Source: Clostridia bacterium (lineage in GTDB: Bacteria; Bacillota; Clostridia; Oscillospirales; Acutalibacteraceae). From it: a DNA stretch of 45,735 nucleotides. How positions within the stretch are numbered: position 1 is the first letter of the stretch; the number at the start of each line of letters is the position of its first letter. The notes under the pieces are model-generated. The model was not told where the DNA came from. It was given only the letters and a program-made list of their open reading frames with translations, and did not search any database. A program made the position numbers and the translations under genes. Positions 33,909 through 42,579 of the stretch are shown piece after piece. The stretch covers positions 1 through 45,735 of the forward strand of contig JAFSDK010000001.1 of NCBI GenBank assembly GCA_017436255.1, read 5' to 3'.

Positions 33909-35093
33909 TTATTTACCTGTAAAGTCTTTATCAAAGGTTATAACACAGTAATATCCTTTATCAAGTTTTTTTACTGCGGTGTCGGTTTCTTTTCTTATAT
34001 AATCTTCGGTTAAATCGCAGCTGCTAGGCAACACAACGTCAAAAATAAAGTTGGTGCGGTTTTTTGATTTAGGTGTCATACGAAAATCGTGAAGAGTTAG
34101 TGATGGGTGAATAAGCTTTAACTGTTCACTTATTACGGTCTTTGCCTCGTTAATTTGGGCGTTGTCGGTTTCAACGGGGTCCATATGTATCACAAGCTCT
34201 ACCCCAAGCTTTTCAAGTACCAGCTTTTCGCATATGTCGATGCGCTCGTGACAGGCGACGATGTCGACATTGTGCGGCACCTCTACGTGTACCGAGGCAA
34301 ACTGTCTGCCCGGACCGTAGTTGTGAACGATAAGGTCGTGTATGCCCAAAAAATCGTCAAACGAAAGTATGCAGTTTTTTATATCCTCAATAAGTTCGGG
34401 TTCGGGCGGTGTACCAAGAATACTCCCCATTGTTTCTTTGGCGGAAGTTAATCCTGATATAATAATAAATGCGGCAACCGCAATGCCGAGAATAGCATCG
34501 AGGTTAAAAGGTAATATAAGAATTTTTGAAAGGATAACACATACCAGCACCGCAAAGGTTGAGATGCAGTCGTTTATGCAGTCTTGTGCGGTGGCTTTAA
34601 GGGAGTCCGAAGCAATTTTTTTGCCTAATTTTCGGTTAAACAAGAATAGCCAAAATTTAATAAATACCGAAATGACAAGAATTATTATTGTGGCCGTATT
34701 ATAAACAGGAGGTGCCGATGCGGAGGTTAATGCAGTAACCGACTCTTTCATAAGTTCTACGCCGACAAGTACAATAAGAAGCGCCACAACAAATGCCGAC
34801 ATATATTCAATTCTGCCGTGGCCGTACGGATGATCGCGGTCGGCGGGCTTGGCGGCAAGGCGGAAACCGAGCATAGTTATAACCGACGAGCCCATATCCG
34901 AAAGGTTATTAAAGCCATCGGCAATTATTGAAATACTGTTTGCAATAAGACCCGCCGCGATTTTTATACAGCACAATATGAGATTACAGATAATGCCTAC
35001 CGTACCACCGAGGGTACCATAGGCATTTCGTACTTTTGTGCTTTTAATATCGCTGCCGTTTTTGATAAATAAGCGAATTAAAAGTTCTGTCAT
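33909..35093 (-). CDS. Cation diffusion facilitator family transporter
   Basis: A 394-residue CDF protein that exports divalent cations using the proton gradient. About six membrane helices fill residues 25-215, then a cytoplasmic domain of about 180 residues. Metal-site motifs are ADGFNNLSD in helix 2 and DCINDCIST in helix 5. HPYGHGRIEY follows helix 2. Four-acid sites (D..D with D..D) are more typical of Mn/Fe-type members, while zinc exporters often have a His. The C-terminal domain is longer than the usual ~90 residues, suggesting a duplicated ferredoxin-like part. Start overlaps the ddl stop by one base. Confidence 0.9.
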   Translation of the reverse strand: MTELLIRLFIKNGSDIKSTKVRNAYGTLGGTVGIICNLILCCIKIAAGLIANSISIIADGFNNLSDMGSSVITMLGFRLAAKPADRDHPYGHGRIEYMSAFVVALLIVLVGVELMKESVTALTSASAPPVYNTATIIILVISVFIKFWLFLFNRKLGKKIASDSLKATAQDCINDCISTFAVLVCVILSKILILPFNLDAILGIAVAAFIIISGLTSAKETMGSILGTPPEPELIEDIKNCILSFDDFLGIHDLIVHNYGPGRQFASVHVEVPHNVDIVACHERIDICEKLVLEKLGVELVIHMDPVETDNAQINEAKTVISEQLKLIHPSLTLHDFRMTPKSKNRTNFIFDVVLPSSCDLTEDYIRKETDTAVKKLDKGYYCVITFDKDFTGK

Positions 35094-36271
35094 TATATTT
35101 TACTTCCCTTTGAGCCTTTAGTACCGAAAGAAACGCCCGAAAGGATGTTGGTATCGATAGTAAAGGTAAGATTATCACGGTTTCGTTGTCTGCGGAATGC
35201 GAGCGAAACCAATTTGTCAATCATATCGGTATAATTTAGTCCCGTGGCTTCCCATAAATAGAAGGATAACGAGCCGGGTATGGTGTTGATTTCGTTAGCG
35301 TAAACCTTGCCTGTGTCGTTGTCTACAAGGTAGTCTATACGAACAACACCGTTACAACCCAAGGTTTTAAAGATTTTGCAAGAGAGTTCTCTTATTGCTT
35401 TTGCGGCATCCTCGGGAATATCGGCGGGTAATTTACGGCCAAGTGAAGCCATACCTTTTTGTTTGCCACCACCCATATACTTATCTTCATAGGACAAAAT
35501 TTCATCGTTCATAAACGGCTCTTCACAGACAGACGCCTGACATTCATCCGAGTCGCCAAGTACTGAGCAGTTGATTTCACGCAAATTATTAACGGCGTGC
35601 TCAACCAAAACTTTATCAGAGAAAGAAATAGCAAGTGCAATGGCATCAATAAGACCTGCTTCGTCATGCGCCTTGGTAATACCAACGCTTGAACCCAAGT
35701 TTACGGGTTTAACAATAACGGGATAGCCGATTTTCTCACGAATATTTTTAATGATAGTTGTGCCATCTTCGTTATATTCGCGTGCCGAAAATCTAAGGCA
35801 GGGTAAAACGGGCAAGCCGGCAGATTTAAGAACATCCTTAAATACTGCTTTATCCATACCAACGGCCGCTGACAAAATATCGCACCCAACGTAAGGTAGG
35901 CCTAAAAATTCAAGGTAGCCTGCAACGGTACCGTCTTCACAGTTGGTGCCGTGAACTATTGGGAAAGCAACGTCGATGAGAACATCTTTTTTCTTAAAAA
36001 GGGAGCCGTTTAAATGCTTCATATAAACGCCGCCGTTTTGACGAACAAGACTAACGGGGGAGAGTTTTGAAAGAAGTGTCTGCATATTGCGGAATTCTTC
36101 AATTTTGGTGAGTGCCTCTCCTGTGTAAAGTTCACCTGACTTAGTTACGTATAAAGGGATTATTTCGTATTTTTTCTTGTCAATTGCACGCATAGCCTGA
36201 ACGGCCGAAATAATAGCAACTTCATGCTCAACTGAGCGACAACCGAATATAACCGCTAAATTAGTTTTCAT
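35093..36271 (-). CDS. ddl: D-alanine-D-alanine ligase
   Basis: A 392-residue ATP-grasp ligase making D-Ala-D-Ala for peptidoglycan. Start set at MKTNLAVIFG with ggaga 8 bases ahead; an in-frame start at 36319 would run into murF. Seen are FGCRSVEHEVAIISA, HGTNCEDGTVAGYLE, YPVIVKPVNLGSSVGI and the late EINTIPGSLSFYLWE magnesium-binding segment. Length exceeds E. coli DdlB by ~85 residues because of inserts common in firmicute Ddl, including some Van-type D-Ala-D-Lac/Ser ligases. No vanH/X/R/S genes accompany it and murF is adjacent, so a housekeeping role is more likely. Confidence 0.92.
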   Translation of the reverse strand: MKTNLAVIFGCRSVEHEVAIISAVQAMRAIDKKKYEIIPLYVTKSGELYTGEALTKIEEFRNMQTLLSKLSPVSLVRQNGGVYMKHLNGSLFKKKDVLIDVAFPIVHGTNCEDGTVAGYLEFLGLPYVGCDILSAAVGMDKAVFKDVLKSAGLPVLPCLRFSAREYNEDGTTIIKNIREKIGYPVIVKPVNLGSSVGITKAHDEAGLIDAIALAISFSDKVLVEHAVNNLREINCSVLGDSDECQASVCEEPFMNDEILSYEDKYMGGGKQKGMASLGRKLPADIPEDAAKAIRELSCKIFKTLGCNGVVRIDYLVDNDTGKVYANEINTIPGSLSFYLWEATGLNYTDMIDKLVSLAFRRQRNRDNLTFTIDTNILSGVSFGTKGSKGSKI

Positions 36272-36284
36272 AAAAATCTCTCCG

Positions 36285-37859
36285 TTAGTTAAGGTAATTA
36301 TCGGGTAGGTCGTTTTCAACTAAAACGACAGTTTTTGAGTTGGCAAACTGTGAATAAATATTCATAGCTTCGGCAAAACTTGAAGCAACAAATACCTTTT
36401 CACTATTAAAATCTGTTGTAGAAATAGCATCCGTAAATGGTGCTGAACGCTTTTGACCAACTAAAATTATTATATCACAAACTGAAGTGGCGGCAAGACC
36501 TAATTTATAGTTAAAGTCATATTCCTTATCGCCAAGCTCGACAAGGCCCGGGGTAATAATGGCTTTTTGCATGCCTTCAAAGTGCGAAAGTACGTTTAAC
36601 GCTTCAATGCAACCTTCCGGATTTGCATTGTAGGCGTCGTCAATCATAGTAGAGCCGTTTATGGTGCTTTTAATTTCAAGACGATGTTCTGTGGATTCAA
36701 GACGGCTTATTGCAAACTTAAGTTGCTCGGGCGTTACACCCATTTTATATGCAATAGCGGCGGCACCCACAATGTTTATAACGTTATGGCGGCCAAGCAA
36801 TTTAGTAGAAACCTCAATTCTTTCGGTCTCAAGCACAAGCGTAAAGGTAGAGCCGCTTTTTGAATAGGTAATGTTATCGGCATAGAATTGACCACCCACT
36901 AAACCGTAGGTTTTACAGTCTTTATTTTCGCAGTTGGCGGCAATTGTTTTGCTTTCAATATTAACATAAACGTCACCGTTCTTTTTCTTTACGGCATCGT
37001 AAAGTTCAAATTTTGTTTTAAAAACGTTGCTGATGTTTTTAAACGTTTCAAGATGTTGCGCGCCAACCGACGTTATAAGTCCCATATCGGGTTTAACAAT
37101 ATCACAAATTTCCTTGATGTCGCCGTTTGTTTTTGCGCCCATTTCGCATACAAATATGTCGTGGTGTGGTCTCAAATTCTCGCGCACCGTCTTAACTACA
37201 CCCAAGGTTGTGTTATAACTTAAGGGTGTGGTGAGTACGTTGTATTTTTCACTGAGCAGTCGTGCCAAGATAAACTTCGTACTTGTTTTACCGTAACTGC
37301 CTGTAACACCAATGACGGTTAAGTTTTTGCAGGCGTCGATTTTTTCTTCAGCATCGTATTTATAGTAAAGGTTAAATATTTTTTCTATCGGCCAGGTGAT
37401 GCCCCAATCGATAAGGGTGAGTAGTGGGGAGAACACACTTAAAAGAAGCAATATTGAGAAAAATACGCCTTTGGCAATATTGCCGGTGTTTGTTGCAAGT
37501 AAAAAAGCAACAAGCATAATTAAGGTTTGTGCTACGTAAATACGCTTAATTCTTGCGGTAAATACAAGTTTTTTAATTGATTTTTTGTGTGTCAGAATAG
37601 CATCGGCTATTTGCACCGCAAAAAGAAGGCAAACTATAATGAGGTCAATAACATAGTTAAAGCGTATTATAATTGAAAGCGCACAAAAAACGATGGTAAG
37701 ACCTGTAAACTGGGTAAAGTATGAATCGTACACCCACTTAAAATAACGTGACGGGAAGTAGGAGTTTTGCTGTAGCATTTGTAATTGGCGGTAAGATGAG
37801 AAAAAAGGTATAATGGCCGCAATTATGCATATGGCAAGATATATTTTTTCGGTATTCAT
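36285..37859 (-). CDS. murF: MurF ligase with N-terminal membrane domain
   Basis: A 524-residue protein. The C-terminal ~350 residues are a Mur ligase: P-loop GVTGSYGKTS (184-193), CEMGAKTNGDIKEICDIVKP, and DDAYNANPEG with the ribose-binding motif. It adds D-Ala-D-Ala to the UDP-MurNAc-tripeptide. The first ~170 residues hold about five hydrophobic helices (6-22, 51-66, 69-86, 107-124, 130-150), absent from soluble MurF proteins. This would bring the ligase to the membrane, near MraY and MurG. Ddl, its substrate supplier, is encoded 13 bases downstream. The fold assignment is firm; the role of the membrane part is inference. Confidence 0.9.
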   Translation of the reverse strand: MNTEKIYLAICIIAAIIPFFSSYRQLQMLQQNSYFPSRYFKWVYDSYFTQFTGLTIVFCALSIIIRFNYVIDLIIVCLLFAVQIADAILTHKKSIKKLVFTARIKRIYVAQTLIMLVAFLLATNTGNIAKGVFFSILLLLSVFSPLLTLIDWGITWPIEKIFNLYYKYDAEEKIDACKNLTVIGVTGSYGKTSTKFILARLLSEKYNVLTTPLSYNTTLGVVKTVRENLRPHHDIFVCEMGAKTNGDIKEICDIVKPDMGLITSVGAQHLETFKNISNVFKTKFELYDAVKKKNGDVYVNIESKTIAANCENKDCKTYGLVGGQFYADNITYSKSGSTFTLVLETERIEVSTKLLGRHNVINIVGAAAIAYKMGVTPEQLKFAISRLESTEHRLEIKSTINGSTMIDDAYNANPEGCIEALNVLSHFEGMQKAIITPGLVELGDKEYDFNYKLGLAATSVCDIIILVGQKRSAPFTDAISTTDFNSEKVFVASSFAEAMNIYSQFANSKTVVLVENDLPDNYLN

Positions 37860-37873
37860 ATTATTTTACCTCA

Positions 37874-38632
37874 CTATCCTAAAAAACTTTTAATAATTGC
37901 GTTGGCTCTGAGCGGTTGTTCACAAAAAGCAAAGTGACCCGCACCTTCAATTACACAAAGACCGCAGTCTTTTATAAGACTTTCTATAATTTTAGCGTCA
38001 CTCAAAGGGGTCGCGGTGTCCTTATCGCCCCAAATAAGAAGCGTTGGGCACTCAATATTGTGGATAATATCTCTAAGGTCGGTGTTGACAAGACTCACAA
38101 GCGTTTGTCTGAGCACAGGAGGAGCGGCGTTATAGTCGGCCGAGCCGTAGTGTTTACGGGCTTTGTCTAATAGTTTGCCTGAAAAATTTTTAATAATAGG
38201 TAAAGTTAAAACGGTTTTTATAAATTTAAAACTTTTTGCCCTGAATTTTTGTTTGAATGTTTTTACAGGAATAAGTCCGGCCGAATCCAACAGAATAATC
38301 TTGGGCGGTAAAAATTTTTTATCGGCGGCGATTTTAAGGATGACGCGTCCGCCGTGTGAGTGCCCCACAAGAATGGGGTTTATAAGATTGACTTTTTCAA
38401 TAAATTCAAGCACAAAATCAACGTAATCATCAAGTGTCCAAGGTGTAGACATAGTTTCAGATGCGCCACAACCCGGAAAATCTGGTGCTACTAAGCGGTA
38501 CTTATCTTTCATTAAATTCATAATGCCTTTATAAACCTGATTTGATGAGCCCCAACCGTGAAGCAGTAAAATACCGTCGCCGGAGCCGACATCCTCATAG
38601 TTTATGTTTAAGCCTTTGACGTTCACGTTCAT
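37874..38632 (-). CDS. Alpha/beta hydrolase
   Basis: A 252-residue alpha/beta-hydrolase fold enzyme. LLLHGWGSS provides the oxyanion-hole segment (about 23-31), GHSHGGRV the nucleophile elbow with Ser (about 95), WGDKDTATP the acid and GAGHF the catalytic His. The family covers esterases, lipases and many other activities, so no substrate can be given. It leads the run hydrolase-murF-ddl-CDF, 14 bases ahead of murF, hinting at a cell-envelope substrate. An extended -10 TGGTATAAT lies on the minus strand at about 38674-38666, with a poor -35. Confidence 0.88.
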   Translation of the reverse strand: MNVNVKGLNINYEDVGSGDGILLLHGWGSSNQVYKGIMNLMKDKYRLVAPDFPGCGASETMSTPWTLDDYVDFVLEFIEKVNLINPILVGHSHGGRVILKIAADKKFLPPKIILLDSAGLIPVKTFKQKFRAKSFKFIKTVLTLPIIKNFSGKLLDKARKHYGSADYNAAPPVLRQTLVSLVNTDLRDIIHNIECPTLLIWGDKDTATPLSDAKIIESLIKDCGLCVIEGAGHFAFCEQPLRANAIIKSFLG

Positions 38633-38751
38633 AGAAAGTACCTCACAAAATTATATACCATTTAATTATTATACCAAACAATAACAAAAAATAGAAGAGA
38701 AAATTTTAAAAATTATAAAATACACAACAGATTGTGATTTAAAAAATAAAA

Positions 38752-38780
38752 TTGACAAGATAGGCGCATTCGTATATAAT
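38752..38780 (+). promoter_or_regulatory. Fully consensus SigA promoter of murA
   Basis: TTGACA at 38752-38757, exactly 17 bases, TATAAT at 38775-38780: a match at all twelve positions. Confidence 0.85.
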
Positions 38781-38847
38781 ACAAAGGGTGTATATTTTTT
38801 GTACCCGTGTTTTGTTGTGACTAATTTTAAGAAAAGGAGTGCCTTTT

Positions 38848-40131
38848 GTGGTAAAGTTTGTTATATCAGGCGGACGCCCCTTAAAGGGCTGTGTGAAGAT
38901 TAGCGGCGCTAAAAATGCAGCCGTTGCAATTCTACCCGGCGTTTTATTGGCAGATAGTCCTTGTATAATTGAGAACCTTCCCGAAATATCTGACGTTGTA
39001 GCTATTTGTACAGCGTTGCGCGAATTGGGCGCTACCGTTAGATTTATTGATTCGTCTACGGTTGAAATTGATCCTACAAACGTTAACTCCTTTTATGTTT
39101 CTAAAGAAATGACGCAGGGCATGCGTGCATCAAGTTATTTTTTGGGCGCTTTGCTTGGCAGATTTAATCGTGCGAGGGTTGCCCCACCCGGAGGATGCGA
39201 CTTTGGCGTGCGTCCGATTGACCAGCACATAAAGGGCTTTGAGGCTTTAGGCGCTAAAGTTACTATTGAAAATGGTATGGTTGAGGCGCGTTCACAAAAA
39301 CTTGGCGGTTGTTCAATTTATTTAGACGTTGTATCGGTTGGTGCCACCGTTAATATAATGTTGGCGGCAGTTAAGGCGAGAGGTACAACTATTATTGAAA
39401 ACGCCGCAAGAGAGCCGCATATTGTTGACCTTGCCAATTTCTTAAACTCTATGGGTGCCAACATAATGGGTGCAGGTACCAACGTTATTAAAATTCGTGG
39501 AGTTGAAAGTCTGCACGGCACAACCTACAGTATAATACCTGACCAAATTGAAGCGGGAACCTATATGGCGGCCGCGGTTGCTACACAGGGTGACGTTACT
39601 ATAACCAACGTAATACCGAAGCATCTTGAATCAATTGTTGCGAAATTGGCAGAAACCGGCGCCGAAATAGAACAGTTTGACGAGGCGGTACGGGTTAAAA
39701 TGTCGGTACGTCCCAGAAAATGCAACGTAAAAACCATGCCGCATCCCGGTTTCCCAACCGATATGCAGCCCCAAATAGCAACGGTGCTCACAATTGCTGA
39801 TGGGACAAGCATTGTAACCGAAGGCGTGTGGGATAATCGTTTTAGATATGTTGATCAGTTAACTTTGATGGGTGCAAGCGTACAGGTTGACGGTAAAATG
39901 GCGGTTATTACGGGTGTTGATAAATTAAAATCTGCACCGGTTAAGGCAGTAGATCTTAGAGCGGGTGCGGCAATGATTATAGCCGGACTTATGGCAGAGG
40001 GTACTACGGTGGTTGAAGATAGCGGTCATATCGACCGCGGCTACGAGAGGGTTGTTGAGAAATTCGCTTCACTCGGTGCCGACATCCACAGAGAAACAGA
40101 AAACGATTTTATAGATTCTTTAGCAGAATAA
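38848..40131 (+). CDS. murA: UDP-N-acetylglucosamine 1-carboxyvinyltransferase
   Basis: A 427-residue MurA, first committed step of peptidoglycan synthesis (enolpyruvyl transfer from PEP). SGAKNAAVAILPG holds the catalytic Lys-Asn, and the mobile loop PPGGCDFGVRPIDQH has Cys117, the residue attacked by fosfomycin, so it is not a natural Asp variant. The GTG at 38848 is chosen as the start: the ribosome site aaaggag ends 9 bases before it but directly abuts the GTG at 38839. A perfect terminator follows. Many firmicutes have two MurA proteins; only one is here. Confidence 0.95.
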   Translation: MVKFVISGGRPLKGCVKISGAKNAAVAILPGVLLADSPCIIENLPEISDVVAICTALRELGATVRFIDSSTVEIDPTNVNSFYVSKEMTQGMRASSYFLGALLGRFNRARVAPPGGCDFGVRPIDQHIKGFEALGAKVTIENGMVEARSQKLGGCSIYLDVVSVGATVNIMLAAVKARGTTIIENAAREPHIVDLANFLNSMGANIMGAGTNVIKIRGVESLHGTTYSIIPDQIEAGTYMAAAVATQGDVTITNVIPKHLESIVAKLAETGAEIEQFDEAVRVKMSVRPRKCNVKTMPHPGFPTDMQPQIATVLTIADGTSIVTEGVWDNRFRYVDQLTLMGASVQVDGKMAVITGVDKLKSAPVKAVDLRAGAAMIIAGLMAEGTTVVEDSGHIDRGYERVVEKFASLGADIHRETENDFIDSLAE

Positions 40132-40135
40132 AATA

Positions 40136-40161
40136 AGCGGCTGTGAAAACAGCCGCTTTTT
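40136..40161 (+). terminator. Terminator after murA
   Basis: A 9-base perfect GC-rich stem agcggctgt/acagccgct with a GAAA tetraloop and five Ts. Confidence 0.92.
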
Positions 40162-40188
40162 AAAAATACGAAAGGGGGCGACCATTAA

Positions 40189-40977
40189 ATGGCAAGATTT
40201 TGTACGCTTTTTAGCGGTAGTACAGGTAACTGTACTTATGTTGGCACGGCAAAAAAAGGTATACTTATTGATGCCGGAGCCTCCGGTTCGTCAATTCTTT
40301 CGGCTTTGGCAGAGCGCGGAATAACCGAAGAAAGCATAGCTGCAATTTGTGTAACTCACGAGCATATCGACCATATAAAGGGTCTTAGTCCCCTACTTAA
40401 AAAATTAAGGATACCGCTTATTGCGTCGCCTGACACCTTAAAAGCGCTTGAAGAAAAGGGGAAAATACCGAAAGACACGACGGTTATAGAGACAACCCAA
40501 GATGTGTTAGATGTGTGTGATATAGGCATAAAGCGTTTTGCCATAAGTCACGACTGTACGGGCGCCAGTGGGTACACCTTCTTTTTGCCGCAGGATACAA
40601 AGATTGCGGTATGTACCGATACGGGAATTATTACTGATGAGATACGACAAAACATAAATGGTAGTGATTTGTGCTTACTTGAATCAAACCACGATTTAAA
40701 GATGCTTAAAAACGGACCGTATCCGCCCGAACTTAAACTTAGAATAATGAGTGATTTTGGTCACTTGTCAAATAATGCCTGCGCCGCAGAGTTGCCCGAA
40801 CTTTTAAAGTGCGGCACCAAAAGGTTTGTGCTAGGGCACCTAAGTCAACATAACAATACACCGAATATGGCTAAGGCGTCGGCAAAAAATGCATTCACCG
40901 CCATTGAGGCAAAAGAAAACGAGGACTACATATTAACCGTTGCGTCGGTAAACGGGGATAAGATGATGATGTTATGA
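40189..40977 (+). CDS. MBL-fold metallohydrolase, WalJ/YycJ-like
   Basis: A 262-residue metallo-beta-lactamase-fold protein. The metal site is VTHEHIDHIKGL (HxHxDH), with HDCTGASGYTF, DTG and SDFGHLSNNACA further on. The pattern matches YycJ/WalJ, a nuclease-like protein linked in firmicutes to cell-wall and DNA repair functions and often next to rlmH, as here. In Bacillus it lies in the walRK region; no walRK genes are present in this window. The stop overlaps the rlmH start by 4 bases. Confidence 0.88.
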   Translation: MARFCTLFSGSTGNCTYVGTAKKGILIDAGASGSSILSALAERGITEESIAAICVTHEHIDHIKGLSPLLKKLRIPLIASPDTLKALEEKGKIPKDTTVIETTQDVLDVCDIGIKRFAISHDCTGASGYTFFLPQDTKIAVCTDTGIITDEIRQNINGSDLCLLESNHDLKMLKNGPYPPELKLRIMSDFGHLSNNACAAELPELLKCGTKRFVLGHLSQHNNTPNMAKASAKNAFTAIEAKENEDYILTVASVNGDKMMML

Positions 40978-41456
40978 TAAAGGTTAGTATTATTGCATTA
41001 GGCAAATTAAAAGAAAAATATTGGCGCGATGCGGTTGAGGAATACTCAAAACGCATCTCGGGATATAGCGGCTTTGAGATAATTGAACTTACTCCCGAAA
41101 GGTTGCCGGATAATCCTAGCGTGGCACAGATAGAAACAGCTCTGTCAAACGAGGCGGCACAGATTATCAAAAAGATACCCAAGGGCAGTAGGGTTGTAAC
41201 ACTCTGCATTGAGGGCAAAGCGGTTGATAGCGAATTTTTAAGTGAATATATATGTAATGCCGCCTTGACGGGTTGCAGTCGTATTACATTTATAATAGGC
41301 AGCTCGTTTGGACTACATGAAAGCGTTAAAAAACTAAGCGATTTGCGTCTATCTTTTTCAAAAATGACCTTTCCGCATCAACTTGCTCGCGTAATGCTTT
41401 GTGAACAAATATACCGCGCTTTTAAAATAGGTGAAGGCTCGGCATACCATAAATAA
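40974..41456 (+). CDS. rlmH: 23S rRNA (pseudouridine-1915-N3)-methyltransferase
   Basis: A 160-residue SPOUT methyltransferase that methylates pseudouridine 1915 in helix 69 of 23S rRNA. Seen are IALGKLKEKYW at the N-terminus, FIIGSSFGLHESV (SAM-binding knot) and the C-terminal MTFPHQLARVMLCEQIYRAF ending in GSAYHK. Typical length; translationally coupled to the WalJ-like gene (ATGATAA). Confidence 0.96.
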   Translation: MIKVSIIALGKLKEKYWRDAVEEYSKRISGYSGFEIIELTPERLPDNPSVAQIETALSNEAAQIIKKIPKGSRVVTLCIEGKAVDSEFLSEYICNAALTGCSRITFIIGSSFGLHESVKKLSDLRLSFSKMTFPHQLARVMLCEQIYRAFKIGEGSAYHK

Positions 41457-41473
41457 TAAATTTAATAAAATGC

Positions 41474-41502
41474 TTGACCTTTAGGGGTAGTTGTGATATA
41501 AT
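41474..41502 (+). promoter_or_regulatory. Strong promoter of the rpmG-secE-nusG-rplK-rplA run
   Basis: TTGACC at 41474-41479, 17-base spacer, TATAAT at 41497-41502 with extended TG. It implies a leader of about 180 bases before rpmG; apart from a T-run and a possible ccgt/acgg hairpin I see no known RNA element there. Confidence 0.85.
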
Positions 41503-41689
41503 GACTTTACCTCTGAAGGTCTTTTTTTTTGCGTAAAAAAAGGATTTAAAGCGATTTTTTGCATATGTTGTGTGTGCTTTACTTTGCCCACACTCTATGT
41601 TGCGGCAAGGTCAATATATGTACTTCGCTGAGGGAGGCTATTTGTCCCTAAAAGACAAAAATAAATTCCGTAAAACGGGAGGTGCCGTC

Positions 41690-41839
41690 ATGAGAGTTAA
41701 AGTTACTTTGGCTTGCACAGAGTGTAAGCAACGCAATTACAACACAATGAAAAACAAGAAAAATGACCCCGACAGACTTGAAATGAATAAGTACTGCAGG
41801 TTCTGCAAGAAGCACACCGTACACAAGGAAACAAAGTAA
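41690..41839 (+). CDS. rpmG: 50S ribosomal protein L33 (zinc type)
   Basis: A 49-residue L33 with two CxxC pairs (CTEC at 9-12 and CRFC at 36-39), the zinc-binding C+ form. Length and the [18 protein letters not shown] segment are typical. The start is the ATG at 41690 with site gggagg; the frame is open further upstream but without a site. The L33-SecE-NusG order is common in firmicutes. Confidence 0.96.
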   Translation: MRVKVTLACTECKQRNYNTMKNKKNDPDRLEMNKYCRFCKKHTVHKETK

Positions 41840-41853
41840 GGAGGCAGCAGTAA

Positions 41854-42552
41854 ATGAAAACTGTAAATAAGGTTTGTCAGTATTTGGCAGCAATCGCTTC
41901 TCTAGCTGTAATAGTTCTATTTTTTGTAGACTTTGCAGTAATCGTTTCCGACAAAATTGGTACAATTTCTGTATCCGGTGGTCAGTTAGCATTCGGTCTT
42001 GATTTAACAAATCCGATGGTTGTTATGTCTAAATCATCAAAACTTCTTTTTGTATTCTTGATGAGTATTATAACACTTGTTTGCAATGCGGTTAGTTTAA
42101 GTCCCAAGAGCAAAAACGTTAAATATGCTTCGGCAGGCTTTGGTCTGTTCACAGCAATTTATATGCTCGTTGTTGCTTTAAGCCGTCCTGCAAAATTTGT
42201 TGACGTAGACCCGCTTCGCGAAGTTTCAAAAAGCGTTACAATAAGTTACACAGCATTTGTATACATCATTGCTGTTGTTCTTTTTGTTGCCGCGATCGCT
42301 GCAATCGCTCATTTGTTTATAAATGATAAACTTGTTTGCGATAAAGAAAAGAAACCCACTATTATGAAGCGTGTTATTCGTTTCTTACGCGATTACAAGA
42401 GCGAGGTTAAGAAAATTGTCTGGCCAAGTCTTAAGGATGTTGTAAAGAACACCTTAATAGTTTTAATTATTTGCGTTATTATCGGTGTATTTATCTGGTT
42501 AGCAGACTTCGGTCTTGCCAAACTCCTTGATTTAATTTTGGGAACCAAGTAA
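41854..42552 (+). CDS. secE: SecE with a four-helix N-terminal membrane extension
   Basis: A 232-residue protein. The last ~63 residues (170-232) are SecE: an amphipathic helix with YKSEVKKIVWPS (181-192) and one membrane helix (about 199-219). SecE clamps SecY in the translocon. The first ~165 residues contain four more hydrophobic helices (about 9-31, 63-82, 91-110, 131-156), which usual single-helix clostridial SecE lacks. Translation clearly begins at 41854 (aaggaggcag site, 14 bases after rpmG); an internal ATG before the SecE part (codon 171) has no good site. So the fusion appears real. Its function is unknown. Confidence 0.88.
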   Translation: MKTVNKVCQYLAAIASLAVIVLFFVDFAVIVSDKIGTISVSGGQLAFGLDLTNPMVVMSKSSKLLFVFLMSIITLVCNAVSLSPKSKNVKYASAGFGLFTAIYMLVVALSRPAKFVDVDPLREVSKSVTISYTAFVYIIAVVLFVAAIAAIAHLFINDKLVCDKEKKPTIMKRVIRFLRDYKSEVKKIVWPSLKDVVKNTLIVLIICVIIGVFIWLADFGLAKLLDLILGTK

Positions 42553-42579
42553 ATCCTAATTATAACGGAGGTACAGTAA

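Noticed and set aside
35093-36271. Vancomycin resistance cluster
   Set aside because: Only a ligase and MurF are present; no VanH, VanX, VanT, VanRS genes are in the window, so a resistance call would be unsupported.
41505-41530. Possible attenuator at the start of the rpmG leader (gacttt/aaggtc then nine Ts)
   Set aside because: The predicted transcription start falls inside the left arm, so the RNA could not form the full stem; the remaining acct/aggt pairing is too short.
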